DNA of 64,000 nt, taken from Methanothrix harundinacea 6Ac. Its GTDB lineage: Archaea; Halobacteriota; Methanosarcinia; Methanotrichales; Methanotrichaceae. Made by a program: the position numbers and the translations under genes. The notes under the pieces were generated by a model. The model was given only the letters and a program-made list of their open reading frames with translations. It ran no database searches and had not been told where the DNA came from. Positions 26,087 through 35,514 of this stretch are shown here, piece after piece (the stretch's first letter is position 1; the number at the start of each line of letters is the position of its first letter). The stretch is taken from assembly GCF_000235565.1 (NCBI RefSeq), contig NC_017527.1:1302001-1366000 (forward strand), written 5' to 3'.

Positions 26087-26599
26087 ATGAAGAACGAAAC
26101 TCTGTTTCTTTTAGTCCTCCTGGGACTATTTGTGGCGGCATTCTCGGTTCAGGCTGGAGACGAGGATGGAGAGATGGCCGAGGTCGAAGAAATGGCTGAA
26201 ACCGATGAGGCGGCAGAAGTCGACTACATGGCGGAGGCCGACGCCTTCTTTATGAGCCTCCCTGAGAACAACCTCCTCCTGATGGAGATGCAAGACCTTA
26301 TTGACGCCGTCGACGCCGGTGACGAGAGCATCGTGATCGTGGATGTGAGGCCCGCCGCAGGCTATGACTCGGGTCACATACCAGCCTCGATCAACGTACC
26401 CTTCCCGGAGTTGATTCCAAATATGGATATGGTCCCGGAAGACAAGACCATCGCTGTTGTATGTACATTTGACACCAACTCTGCCTTTGCGGTAGCGGCT
26501 ATGAGAATATTCGGCGACCGGGACGCGTGGGTAGTGGTAGGTGGAATTCCGGCATGGCTCGACGCTGGAAGGGAGCTCGTCCCCACTGAAGGGATGTAG
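26087..26599 (+). CDS. Exported rhodanese-like protein
   Basis: The 170-residue protein has a signal peptide (LFLLVLLGLFVAAFSVQAG), an acidic linker (about residues 25-50) and a rhodanese domain: IVIVDVRPAAGYDSGHIPASINVPF and VVCTFDTNSAFAVAAMRIFG, ending with VVVGGIPAWLDAGREL. The catalytic cysteine is present (about residue 127), but its loop (CTFDTNSA) lacks the basic residues of typical thiosulfate sulfurtransferases. Outside the membrane it may handle sulfane sulfur or only bind it. TATATA-rich DNA at 26045-26075 gives the promoter. Confidence 0.86.
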   Translation: MKNETLFLLVLLGLFVAAFSVQAGDEDGEMAEVEEMAETDEAAEVDYMAEADAFFMSLPENNLLLMEMQDLIDAVDAGDESIVIVDVRPAAGYDSGHIPASINVPFPELIPNMDMVPEDKTIAVVCTFDTNSAFAVAAMRIFGDRDAWVVVGGIPAWLDAGRELVPTEGM

Positions 26600-26702
26600 A
26601 TCTCAGTTTCTCAGCTTCGGTTGACGAAGAAAGACGGTGCTTGGGCTCGGGTGAACCATCGCCCGCCCATACCTATTTCGCGGCTCATCTTCTTCCCCGG
26701 TA

Positions 26703-26709
26703 TTTTTTT
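26703..26709 (+). terminator. T-run terminator after the rhodanese gene
   Basis: Seven T residues follow GCCGG-type sequence about 100 bases after the stop codon. Confidence 0.35.
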
Positions 26710-26848
26710 GTCATGACCGAACTTTCAGGCCTGATCCGAGACTCCAAAGCGGTCGGGAGCCCTTCTCCTTGTTCTCTCCATGGTGGTGGAAAAGGTAAAA
26801 TCATCCTAGGCCCATGGTAAGCGAGACCGGTGATGGGAAGGAGAGATC

Positions 26849-29020
26849 ATGCACTATAGACCAAGAGACAAATTTCCGAACTTGCCGGCGAGGATCGCCA
26901 AGCTCGGCGACCTCGCTTATAACCTCTGGTGGACCTGGCACCCCGAGGGGAGGGAGCTGTTCATGATGCTGGGCGGCAGGGCCGCCTGGAGCCGAAACGG
27001 CCACAACCCCGTCAAGATGATGCATGAGCTGGACGACGGGGTTCTGAGGCTCGCCTCCCTCGACCCCCGTTTTTTGAGGTATTACGACGCCGTCATGGCG
27101 AGGTTTGAGGGGGACATGGACCCCACCAGCGGCTGGTTCTGTAACAACATAGGAGATCCCAAAGATAAGACGATAGCCTACTTCTCCGCTGAGTACGGCC
27201 TCCACCACGCCCTTCCCGTCTACGCCGGAGGCCTCGGGTTTCTCGCCGGCGACTACCTGAAGGAGTGCAGCGACCTGGGGGTACCCGCCGTCGGGGTCGG
27301 GTTCATGTACCCGGAGGGGTACCTCCTCCAGAGGATCACCCCCGACGGATGGCAGGCTGGGGCCTGCGAGAAGCTCGACCGAGAGAACGCCCCGATCCGG
27401 AGGCTCCGGGACGACGACGGCGAGCCCCTCCTGGTGGAGATACCCCTCCTGGACGGCGAGATCTTCGTCGAGGTCTGGAAGGTCCAGGTGGGAAGGACCG
27501 ACCTCTACCTGATGGACACCGCCGTCGACGCCAACGACCCCTGGAACCGGACCGTCTCGGACCGGCTCTACACCGGCGACTCCGAGCAGAGGCTGAGGCA
27601 GGAGATCGTCCTGGGGATCGGCGGTGTGACGGTCCTGAGGGCGCTGGGGATAGACCCCGCCGTCCTCCACCTGAACGAGGGCCATCCGGCCTTCGCCATC
27701 CTGGAGCGGATCCGGGAGGGGGTCGAGAGGGGGATGAGCCTCGACGAGGCGGCCGAGGTGGTTAGGAGGTCGACGGTCTTCACCACCCACACCCCCGTCC
27801 CCGCAGGCCACGATAAGTTCCCCCTCTCTCTCATGGAAAAGTACTTCGGCTCGTACCTCGGTCGGCTGGGGATGAGCCGGGACGACTTCTTCCGGCTGGG
27901 CTTCGATCCCGGAGACCCCGCCAGCGGCTTCAACATGACCGCCTTCGCCCTGAGGATGTGCCACCACCGAAACTGCGTCAGCAGACGTCACCTGGAGGTG
28001 ACGAAGGATATGTGGCACCACCTCTGGCCCGACCACTCCACAGAGGACGTACCGATAGATCACGTCACCAACGGCATCCACGTCCCCAGCTGGATCGACC
28101 GGCGGCTCGGCAACATCACCTTCAACCGGTACCTCGGCCGCGACTGGCTCGAAAAGCACGACAACCCCCTCATATGGGAGCTTCTCGACGAGATCCCCGA
28201 CGACGTCCTCTGGGCGGACCACCTCAGGATGAAGCGATCCCTGATAAACAAGATAAAGGACCGGGCGAGGGATAAGTGGAGGGATCCCGAGTCCGAGTCC
28301 AGGACTATCATGGCCTTCGGAACCCTCCTCGACCCCACGACCCTGACCCTGGGCTTCGCCCGGAGGTTCGCCTCCTACAAGAGGGCGACTCTCCTCCTCA
28401 GAAACCCCGAACGGCTCCGGAGGATCCTCACAGACCCCCAGAGGCCGGTCCAGATCATCTTCGCGGGGAAGGCCCACCCCGACGACCAGCAGTCGAAGCT
28501 CCTCCTCCAGCAGGTATTCAACGCCGCCGCCGACAAGGGCTTCGAGGGGAGGATCGCCTTCGTAGAGGACTACGACCAGTACCTCGCCCAGTACCTCGTC
28601 CACGGCGTCGACGTCTGGGTTAACAACCCCCGGCCCCCCATGGAGGCCTCGGGGACGAGCGGCATGAAGGCCGCCCTAAACGGCGTACCCCAGCTCAGCG
28701 TCTTCGACGGCTGGTGGGTCGAGGGCTACAACGGCAAGAACGGGTGGGGCTTCGAGGGGGGTGAGGGTCCGAGCGAGGATCTCAGGGACGATCGGGATGC
28801 GGAGACGATCTACCAGATCCTCGAAGAGGAGGTGATCCCCCTATACTACCGGGTGGACGACAAGGGCGTCCCCCGGGGATGGGTCGGGGTGATGAAGGAG
28901 GCGATAAAGGTCACCGGACCCCAGTTCACCTCACGGAGGATGGTGAAGGAGTACACCGAGAAGTTTTACAGGCCTGCCATCGAGGAGGCTTATGAGACCA
29001 GAGCCTGCAGGGGGCTCTGA
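26849..29020 (+). CDS. glgP: Alpha-glucan (glycogen) phosphorylase
   Basis: The 723-residue protein begins with the DUF3417-type N-terminus (LGDLAYNLWWTWHPEGRELF) of the short phosphorylases of archaea and thermophilic bacteria. It contains AYFSAEYGLHHALPVYAGGLG, HLNEGHPAF, THTPVPAGHDKF, FARRFASYKRATLLL and the PLP region NNPRPPMEASGTSGMKAALNG. It releases glucose-1-phosphate from storage glycogen. GGAAGGAGAG precedes the ATG. It is convergent with the thermosome gene, separated by a short T-rich gap. Confidence 0.93.
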   Translation: MHYRPRDKFPNLPARIAKLGDLAYNLWWTWHPEGRELFMMLGGRAAWSRNGHNPVKMMHELDDGVLRLASLDPRFLRYYDAVMARFEGDMDPTSGWFCNNIGDPKDKTIAYFSAEYGLHHALPVYAGGLGFLAGDYLKECSDLGVPAVGVGFMYPEGYLLQRITPDGWQAGACEKLDRENAPIRRLRDDDGEPLLVEIPLLDGEIFVEVWKVQVGRTDLYLMDTAVDANDPWNRTVSDRLYTGDSEQRLRQEIVLGIGGVTVLRALGIDPAVLHLNEGHPAFAILERIREGVERGMSLDEAAEVVRRSTVFTTHTPVPAGHDKFPLSLMEKYFGSYLGRLGMSRDDFFRLGFDPGDPASGFNMTAFALRMCHHRNCVSRRHLEVTKDMWHHLWPDHSTEDVPIDHVTNGIHVPSWIDRRLGNITFNRYLGRDWLEKHDNPLIWELLDEIPDDVLWADHLRMKRSLINKIKDRARDKWRDPESESRTIMAFGTLLDPTTLTLGFARRFASYKRATLLLRNPERLRRILTDPQRPVQIIFAGKAHPDDQQSKLLLQQVFNAAADKGFEGRIAFVEDYDQYLAQYLVHGVDVWVNNPRPPMEASGTSGMKAALNGVPQLSVFDGWWVEGYNGKNGWGFEGGEGPSEDLRDDRDAETIYQILEEEVIPLYYRVDDKGVPRGWVGVMKEAIKVTGPQFTSRRMVKEYTEKFYRPAIEEAYETRACRGL

Positions 29021-29073
29021 GGCTCATTTTTTAAAACAGACGGCTTATAAAAAATGGTGATTTAGGGAGGGGA

Positions 29074-30714
29074 TCAGAAGTCCTCTCCCATGTCGCCCAT
29101 GCCGCCCATGCCGCCGGGCATCCCGCCTTCGCCGCCGGGGCCGCCGGACTTGGAGGCGATGACGTCGTCGATCCTGAGGATCATGACGGCGGATTCGGCG
29201 GCGGAGTTGATCGCCTGGGTCTTGACCCTCATCGGCTCAACTACGCCCTTCTCCTGCATGTCGGAGGGCTTGCCGGTCTCCATGTCGAGGCCCGCGGTCT
29301 TGACCCCCTTCTCGTGGCTGCTCCGGAGGGCGACGAGGGTGTCGATCTGGTCGAAGCCGGCGTTCTCGGCGAGGGTCTTGGGTATGATCTCCAGGGCCTC
29401 GGCGAAGGCCTCGATGGCGAGCTGCTCCCGGCCGCCTACGGTGGCCGCGTACTCTCTCAGCCTGAGGGCCAGCTCGATCTCGGGGGCGCCGCCGCCGGGC
29501 ATCAGCAGGGAGTCTTCCAGGGCCACCCCTACGACCCTGAGGGCGTCCTCCATGGCCCGGTCCAGCTCGTCGACGACGTGCTCGGTCCCGCCCCGGAGGA
29601 TGATCGATACCGACTTGGGGTTCTCGCACTCCACGACGAAGGTCATGTCGTCGCCGGCGATCTTCTTCTCCTCGACGAGGCCAGCGCGGCCGAGCTCGCT
29701 CTCCGCGAGGTCGTGGATGCTGGTGACGATCCTGCCGCCGGTGGCTCGGGCGAGCTTCTCCATGTCGCTCTTCTTGATCCTCCGGATGGTGTAGACTCCG
29801 GCCTTGGCCAGGAAGTGCTGGGCGAGGTCGTCGATCCCCTTCTGGCAGAAGACGACGTTGGCCCCGGTGCTGACGATCTTGTTGACCATATCCTTCAGCA
29901 TCGTCTCTTCCTGGTCCAGGAAGGCCTGGAGCTGGTCGGGGGAGGTGATCTCGATCTTCGCGTCGACCTCGGTCTTCTCGATCTCGATCGCAGTGTTCAG
30001 GAGGGCGATCTTGGCGTCCTTCACCTTCTTGGGCATGTTGGGGTGGAGCCTCTCCTTGTCGATGACCATGCCGTAGACGAGCTGAGAGTCGGTGATCCCG
30101 CCGCCGACCTTCTTCTCGACGGTGATGTTATCGACGTCCACGGTCCCGTCCTCGTCGACGATCGCCTTGACGGCCTTTACGGAGAGCTCCGCCAGCTCGT
30201 TTCGAGCGACGCCAGAGCCCTTCCCGGTCATGGCGGTGATGGCGATCTTCTTCAGAAGCTCGTCGTCGTTGGGGGAGACTTTGATCGCCATCTCCTTCAG
30301 GATGTCCATCGCCCTCTCGGCGGCGGCCCGGTATCCTGCGGCGATGACGGTGGGGTGAATCTCCTGGTCGAGGAGCTCTTCCGCCTTCTTGAGGAGCTCT
30401 CCCGCCAGGACCACGGCGGTGGTGGTGCCGTCGCCGACCTCGTCGTCCTGGGTCTTGGCGATCTCGACCATCATCTTCGCCGCCGGGTGCTCGATGTCCA
30501 TCTCCTTGAGGATGGTGACGCCATCGTTGGTTATGACCACGTCGCCGAGGGTGTCGACGAGCATCTTGTCCATCCCCTTGGGGCCGAGGGTGGTCCTGAC
30601 GGCGGTGGCCACGGCCTTGGCGGCCATGATGTTCGACTTCTGGGCCTCACGGCCGGCAGTCCTCTGACTGCCCTCTCTCAGTATGAGTACAGGGGTTCCC
30701 CCTAGTCCTGCCAT
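29074..30714 (-). CDS. Thermosome subunit (group II chaperonin)
   Basis: The 546-residue protein starts [19 protein letters not shown] and has the chaperonin motifs [36 protein letters not shown] and [13 protein letters not shown], ending in a Gly/Met-rich tail ([14 protein letters not shown]). The frame runs past this start into the divergent spt5 gene, but ATG 30714, nine bases after GGAGGAAG, is the family start. It folds cytoplasmic proteins as double eight-membered rings. It is divergent from the spt5-ribosomal operon. Confidence 0.97.
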   Translation of the reverse strand: MAGLGGTPVLILREGSQRTAGREAQKSNIMAAKAVATAVRTTLGPKGMDKMLVDTLGDVVITNDGVTILKEMDIEHPAAKMMVEIAKTQDDEVGDGTTTAVVLAGELLKKAEELLDQEIHPTVIAAGYRAAAERAMDILKEMAIKVSPNDDELLKKIAITAMTGKGSGVARNELAELSVKAVKAIVDEDGTVDVDNITVEKKVGGGITDSQLVYGMVIDKERLHPNMPKKVKDAKIALLNTAIEIEKTEVDAKIEITSPDQLQAFLDQEETMLKDMVNKIVSTGANVVFCQKGIDDLAQHFLAKAGVYTIRRIKKSDMEKLARATGGRIVTSIHDLAESELGRAGLVEEKKIAGDDMTFVVECENPKSVSIILRGGTEHVVDELDRAMEDALRVVGVALEDSLLMPGGGAPEIELALRLREYAATVGGREQLAIEAFAEALEIIPKTLAENAGFDQIDTLVALRSSHEKGVKTAGLDMETGKPSDMQEKGVVEPMRVKTQAINSAAESAVMILRIDDVIASKSGGPGGEGGMPGGMGGMGDMGEDF

Positions 30715-30761
30715 CTTTTTTCTTCCTCCAGTTGATCTGATGGCTTGCGAGGTGTTTAAAC

Positions 30762-30773
30762 TTCTATATGAAC
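30762..30773 (-). promoter_or_regulatory. TATA/BRE promoter of the thermosome gene
   Basis: On the reverse strand CGAAAGG (BRE-like) is followed by TTCATATAGAAG. It is about 50 bases before the ATG, leaving a leader of roughly 20-25 bases that carries GGAGG. Confidence 0.6.
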
Positions 30774-30902
30774 CTTTCGGGATTCCGGCCCCCGGGGTAG
30801 GCGGTACAATGGTGGCGGGGGCGGCCTCGTCGCGGCGGCCCTCCCCCCGCCTCCTCGGATTCGATAACGAGCATTCGGCTGTATCGGTGCTGGCTGAAAA
30901 CC

Positions 30903-30910
30903 TATATATA
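30903..30910 (+). promoter_or_regulatory. TATA box of the spt5-L11 operon
   Basis: GAAAACC plus TATATATA is centred about 30 bases before the spt5 ATG. Transcription should therefore start within a few bases of the codon, and no Shine-Dalgarno is seen, so the message looks leaderless. Confidence 0.65.
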
Positions 30911-30936
30911 GCCGGTTCGACTGTCATTTCGTCAGA

Positions 30937-31398
30937 ATGGCCGAGACCAGCATATTCGTAGTTAAGACCACAGCAAATCAGGAACGGTCCGTGGCAAACC
31001 TCATCGCCCAGCTGGCGCGGAAGGAGAAGTACGACATTACAGCGCTTCTGGTTCCGGACGTCCTGAAGGGCTACGTCCTCGTGGAGGCGAAGGCCCCGGA
31101 GATCGTCGAGGAGGCGATCCAGGGGGTACCCCACGCCCGCTCTGTCATAAAGGGAGCCTCCAGCTTCGGAGAGGTGGAGCACTTTCTGACGCCCAAGCCC
31201 GCGGTGGTCGGGATCAACGAAGGCGCCATTGTGGAGCTGATCTCGGGACCTTTCAAGGGCGAGATGGCGAGGGTCAAGAGGGTGGACATCGGGAAGGAGG
31301 AGATCACTGTAGAGCTCTTCGAGGCGATGGTCCCCATCCCCATAACTGTCAGGGGCGACCACGTCCGCGTCCTCAGCAAAGATGAGATTCAGAGGTGA
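30937..31398 (+). CDS. spt5: Transcription elongation factor Spt5 (NusG-like)
   Basis: The 153-residue protein has an NGN domain ([30 protein letters not shown]) followed by a KOW domain ([25 protein letters not shown]). Spt5 clamps RNA polymerase during elongation. In many archaea secE precedes it, but no secE is found in the 220 bases upstream. It overlaps the frame of L11 and heads the ribosomal-protein operon. Confidence 0.96.
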   Translation: MAETSIFVVKTTANQERSVANLIAQLARKEKYDITALLVPDVLKGYVLVEAKAPEIVEEAIQGVPHARSVIKGASSFGEVEHFLTPKPAVVGINEGAIVELISGPFKGEMARVKRVDIGKEEITVELFEAMVPIPITVRGDHVRVLSKDEIQR

Positions 31399-31403
31399 AG
31401 TTC

Positions 31404-31874
31404 TTGGCCAGTTTTGTTGAAGTATTGGTCCCCGGTGGAAAGGCCAGCGCAGGACCACCCCTGGGACCCGCCCTGGGACCTCTAGGGGTCAACGTGGCAG
31501 ATGTGGTGAAGAAGATAAATGAGGCTACGGCGGATTTGAACGGGATGCAGGTCCCGGTCAAGGTTACGGTGAGGAGCAGGACGGATTACCAGGTGGAAGT
31601 GGGAACCCCTCCGACCTCGGCCTTGGTCCTCAAAGAGGTGGGGCTGGAGAAGGGATCCGGCAACGCTCTCCAGATCGTCGGCAACCTGACCATGGAACAG
31701 GTGGTCAAGGTCGCAGGGATCAAAAGGAAGAACCTGCTTTCCGTCTCCATGAAGAGCGCCGCGAAGGAGGTCATCGGGACCTGCGGGAGCATGGGCATCA
31801 CCGTAGAGGGTATGCCCCGGAAGGAGGCCCAGGCGGCGGTTGACGAGGGAAGGTTCGACGAGATCCTCGCATAG
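31404..31874 (+). CDS. Large ribosomal subunit protein L11 (uL11)
   Basis: The protein of about 156 residues has the conserved [25 protein letters not shown] start region and C-terminal [12 protein letters not shown]. The frame also offers GTG 31395, overlapping the spt5 stop. TTG 31404 is preferred because GAGGTGA lies six bases upstream and the resulting N-terminus ([12 protein letters not shown]) fits archaeal L11. It binds the GTPase-associated centre of 23S rRNA. Confidence 0.96.
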   Translation: MASFVEVLVPGGKASAGPPLGPALGPLGVNVADVVKKINEATADLNGMQVPVKVTVRSRTDYQVEVGTPPTSALVLKEVGLEKGSGNALQIVGNLTMEQVVKVAGIKRKNLLSVSMKSAAKEVIGTCGSMGITVEGMPRKEAQAAVDEGRFDEILA

Positions 31875-31929
31875 ACGAAAAGTTATTATAGAGGATTGCA
31901 GACGGAATCTGGACTCTCTTTTTGAGATG

Positions 31930-31959
31930 CCGTAGTAGACTGCAAGTCGCGGACTACGG
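31930..31959 (+). promoter_or_regulatory. Hairpin overlapping the L1 ribosome-binding site (putative L1 autoregulatory element)
   Basis: CCGTAGT (31930-31936) pairs perfectly with ACTACGG (31953-31959). Inside, GACT pairs with AGTC around a GCA loop, leaving an asymmetric internal loop of one A against GCGG. The 3' strand runs into GGAGG, the ribosome-binding site of L1. Archaeal L1 represses its own operon by binding an mRNA hairpin with two helices and an asymmetric loop. The shape and place fit this, but binding is inferred. Confidence 0.6.
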
Positions 31960-31968
31960 AGGATTGAG

Positions 31969-32607
31969 ATGAACAAGACGATAGAAGACGCCGTCAGAAA
32001 GGCGATCTCCGAGGCCCCCGAGAGGAGGTTCAGTGAGAGCGTCGATCTGGCGATCAACCTGCACAATATCGACATGAGCCAGCCGGCCAACCGGGTGGAC
32101 GAGGAGATCATCCTCCCCCACGGCCGGGGCAGATCTGCCAAGGTCGCGGTCTTCGCCAGCGGCGAGACCGCCCTTATGGCTCAGCGGGCTGGGGCGGATC
32201 TGGTGATATCTCCAGACGAGCTCGGTGAGCTGGGCGACGACAAGAAGCGGGCGCGGAAGATCGCCGATGAGTACACCTACTTCATCGCCGAGACGAGCCT
32301 GATGCCGACGATCGGCAAAAAGCTGGGCCCCATCCTGGGAAAGAGGGGGAAGATGCCCCTGCCCCTGCCCCCTAACGTGGACATCACGCCCATAATCAAG
32401 AGGCAGAGGAACCTGGTGAGGGTCAGATCCCGGGACCGGCTCACCTTCCACATGGCCGTCGGCTCCAGGGAGATGGAAGTCCAGAAGATCGCAGAGAACG
32501 TGGAGGCGGTCACGACCAAGCTCGAGCAGGCTCTCAAGGACGGAAAGCAGAACCTGAAGTCCGTATACGTAAAGACTACCATGGGTCCAGCGATAAAGGT
32601 GATCTGA
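31969..32607 (+). CDS. Large ribosomal subunit protein L1 (uL1)
   Basis: The 212-residue protein has the L1 features FSESVDLAINLHNIDMSQP, VAVFASGE, IGKKLGPILGKRGKMPLPL and TFHMAVGSREM. It forms the mobile L1 stalk near the ribosomal E site. In archaea L1 also represses translation of L1-L10-L12 mRNA. A TATA-like GTTATTATAG at about 31880 may give this unit its own promoter after L11. Confidence 0.97.
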   Translation: MNKTIEDAVRKAISEAPERRFSESVDLAINLHNIDMSQPANRVDEEIILPHGRGRSAKVAVFASGETALMAQRAGADLVISPDELGELGDDKKRARKIADEYTYFIAETSLMPTIGKKLGPILGKRGKMPLPLPPNVDITPIIKRQRNLVRVRSRDRLTFHMAVGSREMEVQKIAENVEAVTTKLEQALKDGKQNLKSVYVKTTMGPAIKVI

Positions 32608-32608
32608 A

Positions 32609-33589
32609 ATGTCCGTCCAGGTACGCCATACAGAGCACGTCCCGAAGTGGAAGATCGAAGAGGTCGAGGAGCTGGTCGAGAGGATAAACAGCACCCAAGT
32701 CGTGGGCCTGGTGGGCCTCGCGGAGATCCCGGCAAAGCAGCTCCAGGATCTGCGGTCGGAGCTGAGGGATGTGGCCACCATAAAGATGGTCAGGAACAAC
32801 ATCGCCCGCCGGGCGATAGAGAAGTGCTCCGAGAAGGTCTTCCCCCTGGCCGACGGGATAGACCGTCAGACGGCGTTCATATTCACCGACGTAAACCCCT
32901 TCAGGCTCTGTAAGATGCTGGAGGAGAAGAAGCAGCCGATGCCGATAAAGGCCGGCGGCAAGGCCCCCAAAGACATCGTCATCGAGAAGGGTGAGACCTC
33001 CTTCTCCCCCGGCCCCATGGTGGGGAAGCTCCAGGCGGCTGGCATCCCCGCCGCCATAAAGAGCGGCAAGGTGGTCATCAACGAGACGAAGGTGGTCGTC
33101 GAAGAGGGCGAGACGGTATCGGCCCAGCTCGCAGAAGTTCTCTCGCTGATGGAGATATTCCCGAGGAAGGTGGGGCTTGAGCTTCTGGCCGTCTACGAGG
33201 GAGGCCTAGTCTATAAGGCGGTAGATCTCACCATCGACGTCGATAGCATCCTCTCTCAGATGAGCACCGCATCATCCCAGGCCCTGGGCCTCGCCCTGGA
33301 GATAGGGTATGCGACGCCGACTACGATCGCTCCCCTCCTCCAGAGGGCTGCCTCTAAGGCCAGGAATCTGGTCCTGGAGTGCGCCATCCCCGTTCCCGGC
33401 ATGATGGAGGCCCTCCTGGCGAGGGCGGCTGCCGATGCGTCAGTCCTGACGAACCTGGTCGAAGGCGGGCCGGCGGAGGCGCCGGCCGCTGGAGCCCCGG
33501 CGGAGAAGGAAGAGGAGAAGGCCGAAGAGGCCGAGAAGGAAGAGAATGAAGAGGCCGGACTTGGCGGACTTTCTGCCCTGTTTGGTTGA
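32609..33589 (+). CDS. Large ribosomal subunit protein L10 (uL10, P0)
   Basis: The 326-residue protein has an N-terminal rRNA-binding domain ([33 protein letters not shown]) and the archaeal insertion. A helical spine follows for L12 dimers, ending in a charged alanine/glutamate tail and [10 protein letters not shown], the factor-binding end shared with L12. Only one base separates it from L1. It anchors the ribosomal stalk. Confidence 0.97.
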   Translation: MSVQVRHTEHVPKWKIEEVEELVERINSTQVVGLVGLAEIPAKQLQDLRSELRDVATIKMVRNNIARRAIEKCSEKVFPLADGIDRQTAFIFTDVNPFRLCKMLEEKKQPMPIKAGGKAPKDIVIEKGETSFSPGPMVGKLQAAGIPAAIKSGKVVINETKVVVEEGETVSAQLAEVLSLMEIFPRKVGLELLAVYEGGLVYKAVDLTIDVDSILSQMSTASSQALGLALEIGYATPTTIAPLLQRAASKARNLVLECAIPVPGMMEALLARAAADASVLTNLVEGGPAEAPAAGAPAEKEEEKAEEAEKEENEEAGLGGLSALFG

Positions 33590-33612
33590 TCGGAACGAAG
33601 AGGTGGATAAAG

Positions 33613-33918
33613 ATGGAATACGTATATGCAGCATTATTGCTTCACAGCTCTGGTAAAGACGTGTCCGAAGAGGGCATAAAGACGATACTCGGCGCCGCAG
33701 GCGTCGCCGCCGACGAGGTAAGGATCAAGGCCCTCGTCTCCGCCCTCGAGGGCGTAGACATCGAGGACGTCCTCTCCAAGGCCCCCAGCGTCGCCGTGGC
33801 TGCCGCGCCCGCCGCGGCCGCCCCCGCAGCCGCCCCCGCAGCCGCCGAGGAGGCGGAGGAAGATAAGGAAGAGGCTGAGGAGAGCGGTATCGAGGGCCTC
33901 GGAGCCCTCTTCGGCTGA
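33613..33918 (+). CDS. Large ribosomal subunit protein L12 (P1-like)
   Basis: The 101-residue protein starts [21 protein letters not shown], followed by an alanine-rich hinge and an acidic tail ending GLGALFG. ATG 33613 follows AGAGGTGG; the open frame extends nine codons upstream but that part overlaps the L10 end. It forms dimers on L10 and recruits translation factors. Confidence 0.96.
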   Translation: MEYVYAALLLHSSGKDVSEEGIKTILGAAGVAADEVRIKALVSALEGVDIEDVLSKAPSVAVAAAPAAAAPAAAPAAAEEAEEDKEEAEESGIEGLGALFG

Positions 33919-33934
33919 GCCCTCTCTCCTTCTC

Positions 33935-33942
33935 TTTTTTTT
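33935..33942 (+). terminator. T-run terminator of the ribosomal-protein operon
   Basis: Eight T residues after a CT-rich stretch lie 16 bases past the L12 stop codon. Confidence 0.6.
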
Positions 33943-34041
33943 CATCCGGCTCCTTGGGGCCGATCTTCAGCCCTGGCGCCCCCTCGGAGGGGAAGGGTAT
34001 ATCCTTTCGGAGGAGATGGCCTTCCGTAATCTGGTGATGCT

Positions 34042-34872
34042 ATGATGCCATCGAAGAATAGGACTTTCATGGGTATATCCTCTGAGAAGATGCGGAAGTT
34101 ATCTGGAGTCGGGATGGTCTTGGCCCTCCTCCTCCCCGCCGCCATCGCCGGGGGGGAGCCGGTCTGGAACCTCGTCCTGGCGGCCGAGGCCGTCGGCGGG
34201 GAGCTTCTGGAGATCGACAGGGCCCTCCTGGGGGCGAGCCTCGCCCTCTCCGAGACGGGGATTGTGGGGGAGGAGGCCCGAAGGGTTCTGGAGGAGCTTG
34301 GTGGAGTCGGACCCTGGGTCGTCGACTGCATAACCATCGACCTCAACGGCACGATCCTGGAGGTGGCGCCGGAGGAGTACAGGTATGTGGTGGGCGAGAG
34401 GATAGACGACCAGGAGCATATCCAGGAGCTATTGGCCACCCGGCGGCCCGCGGGGCTCGCTTACATTATCTCCGTCGAGGGGATCCCCGCCATGGACTTC
34501 GCGTCGCCGGTCTTCGATGAGGATGGCAGGTTGATGGGGGCGGTGACGGTCCTCGTCAACGCGACGGAGCTCTTCGGCGAGGCCCTCGCCCCCCACCAGC
34601 CCGAAGGCCACGCCAAGATCTGGGCGATGCTCCCCGACGGGACGATAGTCTATGATGTAGACGGAGAGCAGATCGGTAGGAACACCTTCACTGACCCCCT
34701 CTTCGCCGAGTTCACCGAGCTTCTGGAGGTGGCCCGAAAGGTGGAGGTGGAGAGGTCGGGGACCGGAAAGTACGAGATATCCGGGACGGTGAGGGAGGTC
34801 CTATGGACCACCGTCGACCATCAGGGGAGGGAGGTGAGGCTCCTCCTCAGCCTCGACGCAGACGAGGCCTGA
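34042..34872 (+). CDS. Exported Cache-like sensor-domain protein
   Basis: The 276-residue protein has an N-terminal hydrophobic segment (about residues 20-36, GVGMVLALLLPAAIAGG). A Cache-type extracellular domain follows: CITIDLNGTILEVAPEEY, VVGERIDDQEHIQELL, YIISVEGIPAMDFASPVFD, GRLMGAVTVLV. No kinase, chemotaxis or cyclase domain follows, so it is a free-standing ligand-binding or surface protein. The start ATG 34042 follows GGTGAT; a later ATG at 34090 is possible. Confidence 0.72.
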   Translation: MMPSKNRTFMGISSEKMRKLSGVGMVLALLLPAAIAGGEPVWNLVLAAEAVGGELLEIDRALLGASLALSETGIVGEEARRVLEELGGVGPWVVDCITIDLNGTILEVAPEEYRYVVGERIDDQEHIQELLATRRPAGLAYIISVEGIPAMDFASPVFDEDGRLMGAVTVLVNATELFGEALAPHQPEGHAKIWAMLPDGTIVYDVDGEQIGRNTFTDPLFAEFTELLEVARKVEVERSGTGKYEISGTVREVLWTTVDHQGREVRLLLSLDADEA

Positions 34873-35001
34873 GGAGATGGATGATAATCGAGCCGAATCG
34901 CCTAAAAAAGTGAGCTGCACCGCCGGCCTGGACGGCCAATTTGGAGGATAAGATGGCGGCGGGCGGTCTACCGCCTGCCGCCCCCTGGAGGGACGAGATC
35001 C

Positions 35002-35274
35002 TCAGATCTGGTCCAGCTTCTCTATCCCCACCTTCTTGACGTTCGGCTTCCAGATCTCCTTGGGCATCCAGTCGGGGGCGTTGGAGGGCTTCACCACCAG
35101 CTTCCTCTCGCCCTTGAAGAGGTGGACCTTCTTTGTGCCCCTCTCCCGCAGCCTAATGTCGGTATATCCGCGGTTTGCAGCCTTCAAAGCCGCCTGTCTC
35201 GGCTGTTTTCCCGTGAAAACGCCGATCTCGGTCCCATCAGCGTCCCTCAACGCGAAGTTTCTTTTATTGGTCAT
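35002..35274 (-). CDS. Chromosomal protein MC1 (archaeal DNA-bending protein)
   Basis: The 90-residue basic protein matches the MC1 pattern from end to end: RNFALRDADGTEIGVFTGK, QPRQAALKAANRGY, IRLRERGTKKVHLFKGE and a proline-rich arm (NAPDWMPKEIWKPNVKK). MC1 is a monomeric DNA-bending chromatin protein of Methanosarcinales and relatives. It stands alone between unrelated genes, with AT-rich promoter DNA at 35275-35400. Confidence 0.96.
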   Translation of the reverse strand: MTNKRNFALRDADGTEIGVFTGKQPRQAALKAANRGYTDIRLRERGTKKVHLFKGERKLVVKPSNAPDWMPKEIWKPNVKKVGIEKLDQI

Positions 35275-35514
35275 ATTTTTATACCTCTGATTATCCCTAT
35301 GCAGAGATGGATATGTCCCGTTGCATCTCTATATATCGAGAACACTTATATTAATCTTTTGTTCGATCGAATATTTTCTTCGAAGTATTTGCCTTCTGAG
35401 GACGATCCTCTGGGGTCTGATGGACCGATATCGGCTCCGGAACGCGACCATCCCCTCAAACTTGTTGGAACCCGGGGGAATGATATTTATTCGCGGGGGG
35501 GCGTCTCCTCCTCC

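Noticed and set aside
26801-28603. Reverse-strand open frame of 600 codons
   Set aside because: It lies opposite the glucan phosphorylase gene, which matches its family along its whole length.
29314-30705. Forward open frame of 463 codons
   Set aside because: It is the antisense of the thermosome gene, and its translation is low-complexity.
30715-31458. Upstream extension of the thermosome frame
   Set aside because: It runs across the divergent promoter and spt5; the conserved N-terminus and ribosome-binding site fix the start at 30714.
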